From Nocardia alni (GTDB lineage: Bacteria; Actinomycetota; Actinomycetes; Mycobacteriales; Mycobacteriaceae): a stretch of DNA of 64,000 nt. Under the pieces are notes generated by a model. The model searched no databases. It saw nothing but the letters and a program-made list of their open reading frames with translations, and had not been told where the DNA came from. The translations under genes and the position numbers were made by a program. The stretch lies in the NCBI RefSeq assembly GCF_019038435.1, contig NZ_JAGPOX010000031.1, positions 1 through 64,000 on the forward strand. The letters are read 5' to 3'. Positions 26,401-35,129 of the stretch are shown here, in pieces. Positions within the stretch are counted from its first letter, which is position 1. Each line of letters opens with the position of its first letter.

Positions 26401-29400
26401 ATGGTACGGCCACCGACCGCCCGTCCCGCGGTACCCGGCGTGGGAAGGCTCGGCCTGCTCGAGCCGACTGCGGCTCAGTCCCTGCGGGAGTTGGCGTGGG
26501 ACAACGTCGACAGTGTTCCCCTGCTGTGGGCACTGTCCCGTTCGCCCGACGCGGATCTCGCACTGCTGACCCTGGTCCGGTTGCGCGAGCAACTCGGAAT
26601 CGGCTGGGCGGCACTGGATTCCGTATTACGCACCGATACCTCACTGCGCGGCAGACTGTTCGCGCTCATCGGCTCGTCCAGCGCGTTCGCCGATCACCTG
26701 GTCGCCGACCCGCAGGGCTGGCAGTTGCTGCACCGCCCGGAGCTGCCCACCCGCGAGGAGCTGATCGCCGATCTGCTCGAGGTGGTGCGGGCCACCCCGG
26801 AGACCGGGGAGTTCGCCGGACCGATGCTGTACCGCGCCGGTTTCGCGGGTCCCGACGCGGTCCCCCTGCTGCGCAAGCGGTATCGGGATCAGCTGATGCT
26901 GCTGGCGGCGATCGATCTGGCCGCCACCGTCGAGAACGAGCCGGTGCTGCCGTACCAGACCGTGGGCAGGCATTTGACGGATCTGGCCGACGCGGCGCTG
27001 ACCGCCGCGCTGGCGGTGGCCGTGGCCCGGGTCTGCCCCGACCAACCGGCGCCCGTGCGCCTCGCGGTGGTCGCGATGGGCAAATGCGGTGCGTGCGAAC
27101 TGAATTACGTCTCCGATGTCGACGTGGTGTTCGTCGCCGAACCGGCCGACACCACGGCCACGCGCCTGGCCGCGGAGATGATGACCGTGGCCTCCAACGC
27201 GTTCTTCGAGGTCGACGCCGCGCTGCGCCCGGAGGGCAAGGCCGGTGCGCTGGTGCGCACCCTGGAATCGCATGTCACGTACTACAAGCGCTGGGCGCGC
27301 ACCTGGGAATTCCAGGCGCTGTTGAAGAATCGCCCCGCCACCGGCGATCTGGAACTCGGCGAGCAGTACCGCCGAGAACTCATGCCGATGGTCTGGAGCG
27401 CCTCGGAGCGGCCCGATTTCGTCGCCGACGTCCAGGCGATGCGCCGCCGCGTGGAGGATCTGGTCCCGGCGGATCTGCGCGAGCGCGAACTCAAACTGGG
27501 CCACGGCAGCCTGCGCGACGTGGAGTTCGCCGTGCAGCTGCTGCAGCTGGTGCACGGCAAGGCCGACGAGAAGCTGCACGTGCAGGGCACGGTGGAGGCG
27601 CTGACCGCGCTGGCCGACCGCGGCTATGTCGGCCGTGACGACGCCGCGAACCTGACCGCCTCGTACGAATTCCTGCGTCTGCTCGAACATCGCCTGCAAC
27701 TGCAGCGGCTCAAGCGCACCCATACCCTGCCCGCGAGCGACGACGAGGAGGGCATGCGCTGGCTCGCGCGTGCGGCGCATATGCGCCCGGACGGCCGGCA
27801 GGACGCGGTCGGGGTGCTGGCCAGCGAGATCAAGCGCAACGCGGTGCGGATTCGCCGCCTGCACGCGAAACTGTTCTACCGCCCACTGCTCGAATCGGTG
27901 GCCCGCATGGACGCCGCCGCGCTGCGGCTGAGTCCGGCCGCGGCCGTGCGCCAGCTCGCGGCGCTGGGTTACGCCGCCCCGGAAAACGCGCTGGGCCACC
28001 TCAAGGCGCTGACCGGCGAGGTGGGCCGCAAGGGCCGCATCCAGGCGCTGCTGCTGCCCACCCTGCTCGAATGGCTCGGCGACACACCGAATCCCGATCA
28101 GGGCCTGCTCGCCTATCGGCGAGTGTCCGAGGGCCTGGACGATCAGACCTGGTTCCTGCGCGAGCTGCGTGACGAGGGCGCGATCGCGCAGCGGCTGATG
28201 ATCGTGCTCGGTTCCTCGGCCTACCTGCCGGACCTGCTGATCAACGCCCCGGAGACCATCCGGATGTTCGCCGACGGCCCGAGCGGTCCGCTGCTGTTGA
28301 GTCCGAAGGCCGCCGATGTGCGCGGCGGCATCATGTCGGGCGCGGGGCGCTACGAGGATCCCCGGCGGGCGGTCGCCACGGCCCGGTCCCTGCGCCGCCA
28401 TGAGCTGGCCCGCGTCGCCTCGGCCGATGTGCTGGGCATGCTGGAGGTGCCGCAGGTCTGCTCGGCGCTGTCCTCGGTGTGGGTGGCGGTGCTGGAGGCC
28501 TCGCTGCAGGCGCTGGTCCGGGCCAGTGAGGCCGAGCTGGGCCACAAGGCGCCCGCGGATCTGGCGGTGATCGGCATGGGCCGCCTGGGCGGTCTGGAGC
28601 TGGGCTACGGTTCGGACGCCGATGTGCTGTTCGTCTGTGATCCGCGGTCGGGTGAGGACGAGACGACCGCGGTGAAGTGGGCGAACGGCATCGCCGAACA
28701 GGTGCAGCGATTGCTCGGCGCGCCGAGCACCGATCCGCCGCTCCAGGTGGATGCCGGCTTGCGCCCGGAGGGCCGGAACGGCGCCCTGGTGCGCACGCTG
28801 GCGGCCTACGACGCCTACTACCGCCAGTGGGCTCAGCCCTGGGAGGTACAGGCCCTCCTGCGCGCCCATCAGGTCGCCGGCGACGAGGGCCTGGGCCTGC
28901 GTTTCCTGCACATCATCGACCCCGTGCGCTATCCCACGGGCGGCGTCTCGGCCGAGGCGGTCCGTGAGATTCGGCGCATCAAGGCGCGCGTGGATTCCGA
29001 GCGCCTCCCGCGGGGCGCGAATCCGGCCACGCACACCAAACTGGGACGCGGCGGCCTGGCCGACGTGGAGTGGACGGTCCAGCTGATGCAGCTGCGCTAC
29101 GCCCACGAGGTCCTCACCCTGCACAACACCTCCACACTCCAGTCCCTGGATGCCATCGAACAGGCCGACCTGCTCGATTCCGACGACGTGAGCCTGCTGC
29201 GCGAGGCCTGGCTCACCGCCACCCGGGCCCGCAACGCGCTGGTCCTGGTCCGCGGAAAACCGGCCGACCAGCTGCCCGGCCCGGGCCGTCTACTATCGGC
29301 GGTCGCCAAGGTGGCCGGCTGGCCCAACGACGACGGCAGCGAATTCCTCGACCACTACATGCGCGTCACCCGCCGCGCCAAGACCGTGGTCGAGCGGGTG

Positions 29401-29415
29401 TTCGGCGGCGACTGA
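26401..29415 (+). CDS. glnE: Bifunctional glutamine synthetase adenylyltransferase/deadenylase
   Basis: GlnE attaches AMP to a tyrosine of glutamine synthetase I and removes it again, according to nitrogen status. The 1004-residue protein has two nucleotidyltransferase domains with linked helical domains. In the N-terminal half (deadenylase) the motif is NYVSDVDVVFV; in the C-terminal half (adenylylase) it is LGYGSDADVLFVCD. Repeated RPEGKAGALVRTLES and RPEGRNGALVRTLAA mark the duplication. Its target tyrosine is present in GlnA1 in this window. ATG at 26401 starts just before the conserved N-terminus. Confidence 0.95.
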   Translation: MVRPPTARPAVPGVGRLGLLEPTAAQSLRELAWDNVDSVPLLWALSRSPDADLALLTLVRLREQLGIGWAALDSVLRTDTSLRGRLFALIGSSSAFADHLVADPQGWQLLHRPELPTREELIADLLEVVRATPETGEFAGPMLYRAGFAGPDAVPLLRKRYRDQLMLLAAIDLAATVENEPVLPYQTVGRHLTDLADAALTAALAVAVARVCPDQPAPVRLAVVAMGKCGACELNYVSDVDVVFVAEPADTTATRLAAEMMTVASNAFFEVDAALRPEGKAGALVRTLESHVTYYKRWARTWEFQALLKNRPATGDLELGEQYRRELMPMVWSASERPDFVADVQAMRRRVEDLVPADLRERELKLGHGSLRDVEFAVQLLQLVHGKADEKLHVQGTVEALTALADRGYVGRDDAANLTASYEFLRLLEHRLQLQRLKRTHTLPASDDEEGMRWLARAAHMRPDGRQDAVGVLASEIKRNAVRIRRLHAKLFYRPLLESVARMDAAALRLSPAAAVRQLAALGYAAPENALGHLKALTGEVGRKGRIQALLLPTLLEWLGDTPNPDQGLLAYRRVSEGLDDQTWFLRELRDEGAIAQRLMIVLGSSAYLPDLLINAPETIRMFADGPSGPLLLSPKAADVRGGIMSGAGRYEDPRRAVATARSLRRHELARVASADVLGMLEVPQVCSALSSVWVAVLEASLQALVRASEAELGHKAPADLAVIGMGRLGGLELGYGSDADVLFVCDPRSGEDETTAVKWANGIAEQVQRLLGAPSTDPPLQVDAGLRPEGRNGALVRTLAAYDAYYRQWAQPWEVQALLRAHQVAGDEGLGLRFLHIIDPVRYPTGGVSAEAVREIRRIKARVDSERLPRGANPATHTKLGRGGLADVEWTVQLMQLRYAHEVLTLHNTSTLQSLDAIEQADLLDSDDVSLLREAWLTATRARNALVLVRGKPADQLPGPGRLLSAVAKVAGWPNDDGSEFLDHYMRVTRRAKTVVERVFGGD

Positions 29416-29432
29416 GGTCGACGGAATTTCGA

Positions 29433-30194
29433 TCACTTGCGCAGCGCGAGGAGATGGAAACATCGCGCGACATCCCGATAGGGATCCCGTTGGCCTGCCA
29501 GCCATTCGGCCACGCAGATATCCGCGAGCTGGTCGGTCGGCGGGGGAGTGGTGAGATGGTCGACGAAAACGCCTACTCCATACCATGCCTGGACCTCGGC
29601 GCCGAAATTCTCGAGAGTCTCGGAAACGAATCGACGGGTGTGATCGTAGGTGGGCAGCGACTTGTCGTCTTGATCCTTTCCGGTACGCAGGCTTGCAATT
29701 GTTGCCTCCCACCTCCCTTGCAGGCCACTCCGCATGGCTATCGCGTCCCCATTGGTGGAGAGCACGGATACCAGCCCCGTCGGACGTACGAGGTGGACCA
29801 GCTCGCACAGGAGTGGAGCTGGATCCGGCATATACATCAGGACACTATGGCAGCATGCCAGATCGAAGCCTGTCCCGATTTCCTTTCGAGCATTCAGTCC
29901 ATCGCCCAAAACCAGGTCGATGCGTGTACGAACAGCTTCGGATTCATTCGACAACCGGCCGCGGGCGTGGTCCAGCATTGCCTTGTCGATATCCAACACT
30001 GTGACGTGGTGTCCTGCTCGGGCGAGTATTATTGCCTGCATACCGAATCCGCCGCCCACGTCGGCTATGCGCAAAGGCCCGGTGGGCATGTGTTCTTGCA
30101 ATGCGTATGTTATGAGCTCGAATCTGAGTTTCCCGGCGTTTCGCGTGTAGGCATCGGCCAGCTGTGAGCTGTGCTCGAGCCAAAGATTTTTCAT
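29433..30194 (-). CDS. Class I SAM-dependent methyltransferase
   Basis: This 253-residue methyltransferase has SAM motif I IADVGGGFGMQAIILA, the Asp at the end of strand 2 (VLDID), motif IV DLACCHSVLMYM and VRPTGLVSVLS. It resembles the SmtA/CmoM-type group of small-molecule or tRNA methyltransferases; here context suggests a pathway tailoring enzyme. It is the last gene of the AT-richer operon, 45 bases after the transporter gene, and runs toward the convergent glnE. Confidence 0.87.
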   Translation of the reverse strand: MKNLWLEHSSQLADAYTRNAGKLRFELITYALQEHMPTGPLRIADVGGGFGMQAIILARAGHHVTVLDIDKAMLDHARGRLSNESEAVRTRIDLVLGDGLNARKEIGTGFDLACCHSVLMYMPDPAPLLCELVHLVRPTGLVSVLSTNGDAIAMRSGLQGRWEATIASLRTGKDQDDKSLPTYDHTRRFVSETLENFGAEVQAWYGVGVFVDHLTTPPPTDQLADICVAEWLAGQRDPYRDVARCFHLLALRK

Positions 30195-30239
30195 GATAAT
30201 CCTGATTGCTGTACTGAGCTTGGCTCGCGCGTCATGTCG

Positions 30240-31484
30240 TCAGCCGGTCGCAGCGATCGGTTTCTTGTCTCTGGAGTTCGTCACGACCGCCGATAACCCC
30301 AAGAACAAATAGCACGCGGCCGTTACCGCTATGACGGCGTGTTCGGACCATACTGCCGCCAGCGCGACCCCTCCTGCGATCCCTAGCAGCGCGAGTCCTT
30401 CCATCCCGGCGCTGGCGACCGACATCACACGCGAGATCTCGGATCCGGTGGTTGTGGTTTGCAGTGTGCCGTATACGGCTGCGATCAGCAGTGTGCCGGC
30501 AAGTGCCGAGAGCATCTCGAAGATGATGACCAGAGGGTACACAAGTGGATGTATGTCTGCTGCGAGGAGTAGACATACGGTTGCCGCGCAGGACATTCCG
30601 CTCGAGGCGGCGATCAGCGGCCACATTCCGAGCTTCCGCAGTATCCGGTGGGCCAGTAGCCCGCCGCCGATACCGCCGATCGCCCCGCAGGAGTATAGAA
30701 CCCCCACGAGTGCGGGAGACACATCGAGCTCACGGATCATGTACACGAGCGTCACCGGAGCGATGAGGCTGCCCACTACGCCTGACAGCCACAGCAGCCA
30801 CACCTCGAACCGACGGGTGATCCTCAAAATAATCATCGAAATCGAGGCGCCGGGCGCGGCGTAGGCCGTCGGCGAATCGCCTTCGCCAGTAGTTGCTTCG
30901 GAAGTCTCGATATGGCGTAGCGGCCACAGAAGCCCCACCGAGAACAAGTTCATCACGGCATCTACCAACAGAATCACAGGCGCCGGAAGGAGTTTCATCA
31001 GAGCAGGACCGCCGGAACGGCCCGCGATATCGGCTGCGCTGCTCATGCTGTTCAACATGCCAACCGCCTGAACGCGCCGGTCGGAGGGAACCAGGCTGTT
31101 GACGGTTGAATGACCACAGCTCGCGACCAGCGTCTTCGCCAGCATCACTACGATGACGCCGCCCAAAAGCGTTGGCAGAGTGAGTACCCCGAGCCACCAC
31201 AGCAGCGGGATCAGACAGGCGGATCCCGCTGCCAGTAGCTGGCTGAGGGCTTGCAGAGGGATTTGTCGCTGATGCGCGTCGACCCACGCCGAGAGCGGCA
31301 AGCGGGTGACAAGACTGACGGTCAGCGTCGTGGCGGTGACCGCCCCGACCGCCGAGGGACCACCGTGCAGGGTAACGACCACAACCAGAGGGAGCACAGC
31401 CTCGGCCACTGCCCCGCCGGTCAACGCGAATGCCCGTGATGCGAGATAGATTCGGATCGCTGACGCGGCTCCGGTAGTGGTCAT
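30240..31484 (-). CDS. MFS transporter, probable exporter
   Basis: The 414-residue protein has about 12 hydrophobic segments, typical of a major facilitator. The loop between helices 2 and 3 reads SLVTRLPLSAWVDAHQRQ, the A-motif area of MFS drug-type exporters, and a cytoplasmic loop near residue 190 is hydrophilic. ATG at 31484 overlaps the upstream stop (ATGA), so it is translationally coupled to the M29-like enzyme. In this operon the likely role is product export or self-resistance; this is inferred. Confidence 0.87.
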   Translation of the reverse strand: MTTTGAASAIRIYLASRAFALTGGAVAEAVLPLVVVVTLHGGPSAVGAVTATTLTVSLVTRLPLSAWVDAHQRQIPLQALSQLLAAGSACLIPLLWWLGVLTLPTLLGGVIVVMLAKTLVASCGHSTVNSLVPSDRRVQAVGMLNSMSSAADIAGRSGGPALMKLLPAPVILLVDAVMNLFSVGLLWPLRHIETSEATTGEGDSPTAYAAPGASISMIILRITRRFEVWLLWLSGVVGSLIAPVTLVYMIRELDVSPALVGVLYSCGAIGGIGGGLLAHRILRKLGMWPLIAASSGMSCAATVCLLLAADIHPLVYPLVIIFEMLSALAGTLLIAAVYGTLQTTTTGSEISRVMSVASAGMEGLALLGIAGGVALAAVWSEHAVIAVTAACYLFLGLSAVVTNSRDKKPIAATG

Positions 31485-32614
31485 GAGCGAATTCCAACCG
31501 TCACTATCGAGCATCCAGCACTGCAGCAGTCACCGGTGATGTCCTCGTCACGTATGAGCCGGGGGTGTGGGACTCCTGCGATAGGAACCAGCTCGGTCAG
31601 TGTAACGGATCGACCGTCGGCGAAGTGAACGGTTGCGTCATCGGTAATGACATCGATGTGTATGCGAGCTTCGTACTTCACAACCGAGAGGGGCTGATTA
31701 TGCTGACCGAACCCTATATGAAGCCCGGGGCGCCGTTCGTTCATGTGGGAGTTGAGTGCGATGAATTCGGGTATGCCCCGATTCGTACCGAACCCGAGTT
31801 CTCCGACATGCATCGAGTGAGAAAATTCGAAAGCCCCGCAGAGGAGGTCGTGCATCGCCGCATTTTGGCAATGAAAAGACTTGATCTCCGAGTTTTGCAG
31901 CTCGAACGTGATCGGTGTGTCGGCAAGACGCATGTCCAGATCGGTGATGAAGTTGCAGTTAACAGCACCGTCCGCAACCAGGGTGCCGTCGACCTGCGCC
32001 GGGTAGGTGGCAATCTCCCCTGGCGGTAAAATCGTGAACGCGCCTGGGCGGAGCTTTCCTCGATTACTGATCCAGTCATATTTTTCCTGATCGAGCTGGA
32101 TCTGGAGATCCGTTCCAGCGGCCGAGGTCACGCGAATATTGGATTCACCGCTGAATTCTGCCAGCAACGTAGCATTCAGAGATTCCAGCTCGTCCGGGCC
32201 AAGGGTAAGCGCGTTCTTGAAGAAACTGTCCGTCGCGCTGATAATGCGTAGGATTCTCGTCCGGGCCGCGCCGTAGCGTTGGAAGAGCGGGGTGAAGACC
32301 TCGAAGTGTGACATTGTATCTCGTTCGAGGGTGACGACGATCAGATTGCCGCGGAAATTTGCAGGGTCAGGCAGTTTCTGGTCCAGGCGATCGGTAAGCT
32401 CAGAGTCGGCCAAAGGGATCATGGGAACCGATATCCATGAAATCTCGTGGGCGGTTAGAAAGACGCCACAATGAGCGGCATAGACTCGGCTGTTCGGAGT
32501 ATAAACCAGTGCAACGTAGTCGTCGGCACTGATTCTGGCGAATTGCTCGAACAGATGTGCAACGCCGATTTCCACGGTTCGCGGTAGCGTAGTGTCGTGG
32601 AGAGTGGATATCAT
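31481..32614 (-). CDS. M29 aminopeptidase-like metalloprotein with Cys-rich C-terminus
   Basis: The 377-residue protein has the C-terminal fold shared by M29 (AmpS/PepS) aminopeptidases and 2,5-dihydroxypyridine dioxygenase. The metal ligands seem all present: Glu in PPGEIATYP, Glu in VGELGFGTN, His in LHIGFGQ, and His and Asp in RIHIDVI. TDLQIQLDQEK and VDGTLVADGA are further family segments. The N-terminal 150 residues are weakly family-like. The last 15 residues are CCSAGCSIVTVGIRS; such a Cys tail is not typical of M29 proteins. It begins eight bases after the ureohydrolase stop. In context it may trim a peptide or open a ring; neither can be read from sequence. Confidence 0.8.
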   Translation of the reverse strand: MISTLHDTTLPRTVEIGVAHLFEQFARISADDYVALVYTPNSRVYAAHCGVFLTAHEISWISVPMIPLADSELTDRLDQKLPDPANFRGNLIVVTLERDTMSHFEVFTPLFQRYGAARTRILRIISATDSFFKNALTLGPDELESLNATLLAEFSGESNIRVTSAAGTDLQIQLDQEKYDWISNRGKLRPGAFTILPPGEIATYPAQVDGTLVADGAVNCNFITDLDMRLADTPITFELQNSEIKSFHCQNAAMHDLLCGAFEFSHSMHVGELGFGTNRGIPEFIALNSHMNERRPGLHIGFGQHNQPLSVVKYEARIHIDVITDDATVHFADGRSVTLTELVPIAGVPHPRLIRDEDITGDCCSAGCSIVTVGIRS

Positions 32615-32622
32615 GGTGAGTC

Positions 32623-33588
32623 CTAACTGAGAAAACCGTTCGACAATATTGAAAGAAGAAGTCTCGAGCCGGCTAGGGCACCGAGATTCGGGCCGTATCG
32701 GGTACCGGTCAGCTCCATGAGATCGACGCCTATGATCGTTTTTCTCTCCAGCAGAAACCGAAGATGTCTCGATAACTCGCGGGGAACCAGTCCTCCGGAT
32801 ACCGGCCAGGCCACTTCCGGTGCGAATGCAGGATCGAGAACATCGATATCGATAGTTATGTAGACAGGCGCTCGGGCTGGAATACTCTCGTAAACCCTGG
32901 ACGATCTCGCCCAGTCTCTCGCCTCGTCAGCCGTGATGCAGGTAGCACCTTGCATGTGCGGATTCTCGCCGCTGCGCGCATAATCTATTTCTCGAATGCC
33001 GATCTGAAAGACGTGGGCGATACGGTCCAGGTCGAGGATATGAGACATGAAGTTGCCATTGAAAACTCGAGAAGGTGAGGCAGCTTGGAGGCTACGGTCC
33101 GTATGAGCATCGAACTGAACGACATAAATACCGTCAAATCTTTCTACTGCAGCCTTGATTGCGCCGAGAGTGAGGCTGTGTTCACCGCCTATCATAAGAG
33201 GTTTCATATCTGCTGAATAGACCTTCGATGCGATTTCATGTACCGCATCGATCGTATATTCAAGTGACGAACCCGACGGTGTCAGCAAATTACCTAGATC
33301 GGTGGGCAGTATATCTGCGATTGGGATAGAATTACCACGGTTCCAGTCCCAGATGGAGTAATCGCGATTTTCGGCTGGTTTGCCCTCCAGGTACGGGAAT
33401 GCCCCGCGTATCGCTGCGGGGCCCAGGCTGGGGTTATTGTCCGTGTGTAGACAGTCGAACGATACTGGTAATCCAACTATAGCCCAGGGGGATCGTATGG
33501 GAAGGTCGAGTTCCTCTAGAGCTCTGAATTGTCCGATCGTTCGACTGGGTTTCTCGAGAATGTACTCTACTTGGCGAATGCTACTCAT
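32623..33588 (-). CDS. Arginase/agmatinase family ureohydrolase
   Basis: This family uses a two-manganese centre to cut guanidino groups, releasing urea. The 321-residue protein keeps all metal motifs: GGEHSLTLGA, VQFDAHTD and YITIDIDVLDPAFAP. The segment after these (VAWPVSGGLVPRELS) and the C-terminal GVDLMELTG are also usual. Relatives act on arginine, agmatine, guanidinobutyrate and, in a few RiPP pathways, on arginine within a peptide. No arginine or agmatine catabolism genes are nearby; the neighbours are a peptide-hydroxylase-like protein and an M29-like enzyme. ATG overlaps the upstream stop (ATGA). Confidence 0.92.
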   Translation of the reverse strand: MSSIRQVEYILEKPSRTIGQFRALEELDLPIRSPWAIVGLPVSFDCLHTDNNPSLGPAAIRGAFPYLEGKPAENRDYSIWDWNRGNSIPIADILPTDLGNLLTPSGSSLEYTIDAVHEIASKVYSADMKPLMIGGEHSLTLGAIKAAVERFDGIYVVQFDAHTDRSLQAASPSRVFNGNFMSHILDLDRIAHVFQIGIREIDYARSGENPHMQGATCITADEARDWARSSRVYESIPARAPVYITIDIDVLDPAFAPEVAWPVSGGLVPRELSRHLRFLLERKTIIGVDLMELTGTRYGPNLGALAGSRLLLSILSNGFLS

Positions 33589-34508
33589 CTTACGTATTCC
33601 GTTCGAATACCTTGCATGATACTGTCGAACAGCGCTCGACCAATATCAGTCCACTCTGCGGTCTTGTCGAGTATTTCTAGACACGCCTGTAACTTGGTGC
33701 GGTCGTTTACCATCATCCGGTATTCATCAGAACCTTCCGGCGCAGACGAATATTCGACCCACCGCGCGAGACCCTGGTGCATCCGCCACAGCACAAACGC
33801 CGCGTGCAACGTTCCGAAGAGGGGCCGGGGGTCGGGTCGAAGCGGATGGCTGACCACGAGATTCGGATTGGTTAGATAGGTGATGCGGGCGGTACGCAAG
33901 AACATAGAATGATGGCCGCATTCATGGAGAAGCACTTCCATCGTTCGTGCCGTGGTATCGAACCAATGAGTACCTGCGAACACTATTCCGAACATTTGGT
34001 CATGTGAGGCGGAAAGTTCGGTGCGATCGAGCACGAGGACCCTATCGATCAGCAGTGACATCTCGACCGCAGCCTCCGGCCAGCATTGCTTGATACGTTC
34101 CAGGGCAGATGCGATTTTATATCTGTAATTATCTATCCCGGCTGCCAGGGTAGACTTTGATGCGCTGGCTCCTCCATAGACATTTCCGGAAATTATTTTC
34201 AGTGCCGCCTGATCTTCTTCGGTTGCGTTCTCTTTGCCGATGACGTCGATGGCTCCAAACTTTTTTGTTGCAGCACGATTCAAGGCTCTCGCTACCGGCT
34301 GAATATCCGATACGGTCAAATGTCCTCTCGGAATGAGTGTCAAGGCCGCCCAGTATGCCTCCGGCGGCATTTCCCTCAAAGCGCTGACGCTTGCTGACAA
34401 CTCGCTGATCGAGGCCAGTTCGCTGGCTACCGAAGAACTGTGTCGTGCGTATACCTCGGCCAAATGACTCAAACAGATGGCGGGTGTCGTATAGAAGTCT
34501 TTCACCAT
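33585..34508 (-). CDS. HExxH-motif putative peptide hydroxylase (alpha-KG-HExxH type)
   Basis: The 307-residue protein carries LLHECGHHSMF, an HExxH metal motif, followed by LRPDPRPLFGTLHAAFVLWRM, the segment typical of the HEXXH-domain proteins found in RiPP clusters (TIGR04267). Members of this family were recently shown to be iron and 2-oxoglutarate-dependent peptide hydroxylases rather than proteases. The N-terminal half is helical and poorly conserved. It precedes the ureohydrolase with a 4-base overlap and follows the first small gene after 87 bases that hold a strong hairpin. The substrate peptide is not identified. Confidence 0.82.
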   Translation of the reverse strand: MVKDFYTTPAICLSHLAEVYARHSSSVASELASISELSASVSALREMPPEAYWAALTLIPRGHLTVSDIQPVARALNRAATKKFGAIDVIGKENATEEDQAALKIISGNVYGGASASKSTLAAGIDNYRYKIASALERIKQCWPEAAVEMSLLIDRVLVLDRTELSASHDQMFGIVFAGTHWFDTTARTMEVLLHECGHHSMFLRTARITYLTNPNLVVSHPLRPDPRPLFGTLHAAFVLWRMHQGLARWVEYSSAPEGSDEYRMMVNDRTKLQACLEILDKTAEWTDIGRALFDSIMQGIRTEYVR

Positions 34509-34536
34509 GGTTTTCCGTGTCCGAAACTACTCAACT

Positions 34537-34592
34537 CTCCTGGCCCGCTCTTGCCGTAGCTTCGCGGACAGCAAGAGCGGGCTTGTCAGGAG
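34537..34592 (-). terminator. Strong hairpin between first gene and HExxH gene (possible attenuator)
   Basis: GCCCGCTCTTGC and GCAAGAGCGGGC pair perfectly with a 16-base loop, and CTCCTG/CAGGAG extend the outer stem. It starts three bases after the TAA of the first gene and lies 28 bases before the HExxH start. No T-tract, so partial read-through is expected. In peptide clusters such hairpins raise precursor levels over enzyme levels. Confidence 0.7.
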
Positions 34593-34595
34593 AAG

Positions 34596-35129
34596 TTATC
34601 GAGGCTGATCATCGATGAAAGTCCGGTATGCTATATACCAGACATCGCCATATGCGCCGCGGCGCATATCATCGATGTCGCCGGGGAGCGTCACTTCCTG
34701 AGCTTCCATCTCCTCCAATGTTCTAGCCAGGAGGTTGTCGTAGTCGAGTTCGGTGGCTTCGGACTGAATTTCGGCTGGCTTTGTCACGTGTATCCATCCA
34801 TCATTTGTCGAGTTTTGTATTGTGTAATGCAATTGGTTTGTTTTGAGTACTACCACCTCCGCGGGAATAATGAGATGAGCCCACAGCTCAGGTTTGTGAT
34901 CCGGACTCGGTGGAGGTCTGCCGCGCGCGCCAGCATCCCGTCTCGCTCCGGAGCTCGGAGAGCGAATATCCTGCAAGTAGATTTCACCGCGGTAGCGGAT
35001 CAGATGTTCTGTCGGCTCAGCATCGCAAATATGGATAGCCGGAAGAGTGCTCAATGCAGCCGGCGGTCGTGCTATGCGATCCGATAGTCGCTTGGCCATC
35101 AGCCGGAAGTACCGGATGGTAGTAACCAC
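34596..35129 (-). CDS. Unrecognised protein, candidate precursor peptide of the operon
   Basis: The 177-residue frame (GTG at 35129; ATG at 35099 possible) leads the operon. It matches no family I know. It has a Pro/Arg-rich middle (SGARRDAGARGRPPPSPD), an acidic helix-like part (LARTLEEMEAQEVTLPGD) and a C-terminus with several Arg and aromatic residues (YGDVWYIAYRTFIDDQPR). An acidic leader before an Arg- and aromatic-rich tail would suit a modified peptide, with Arg as substrate for the ureohydrolase. No ribosome-binding site fits either start; a second frame overlaps its 5' part. A small accessory protein is the alternative. Confidence 0.5.
   Translation of the reverse strand: MVTTIRYFRLMAKRLSDRIARPPAALSTLPAIHICDAEPTEHLIRYRGEIYLQDIRSPSSGARRDAGARGRPPPSPDHKPELWAHLIIPAEVVVLKTNQLHYTIQNSTNDGWIHVTKPAEIQSEATELDYDNLLARTLEEMEAQEVTLPGDIDDMRRGAYGDVWYIAYRTFIDDQPR

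Noticed and set aside
26641..29124. 827-codon minus-strand open frame opposite glnE
   Set aside because: Antisense shadow with His/Gln/Arg-rich low-complexity composition; glnE motifs are unmistakable on the plus strand.
29433..35129. Interpretation of the operon as arginine or agmatine catabolism
   Set aside because: Only the ureohydrolase fits. There is no arginine decarboxylase, amidohydrolase, aminotransferase or transporter of that kind, and the HExxH protein has no place in such a route. Kept as an alternative for the single enzyme only.
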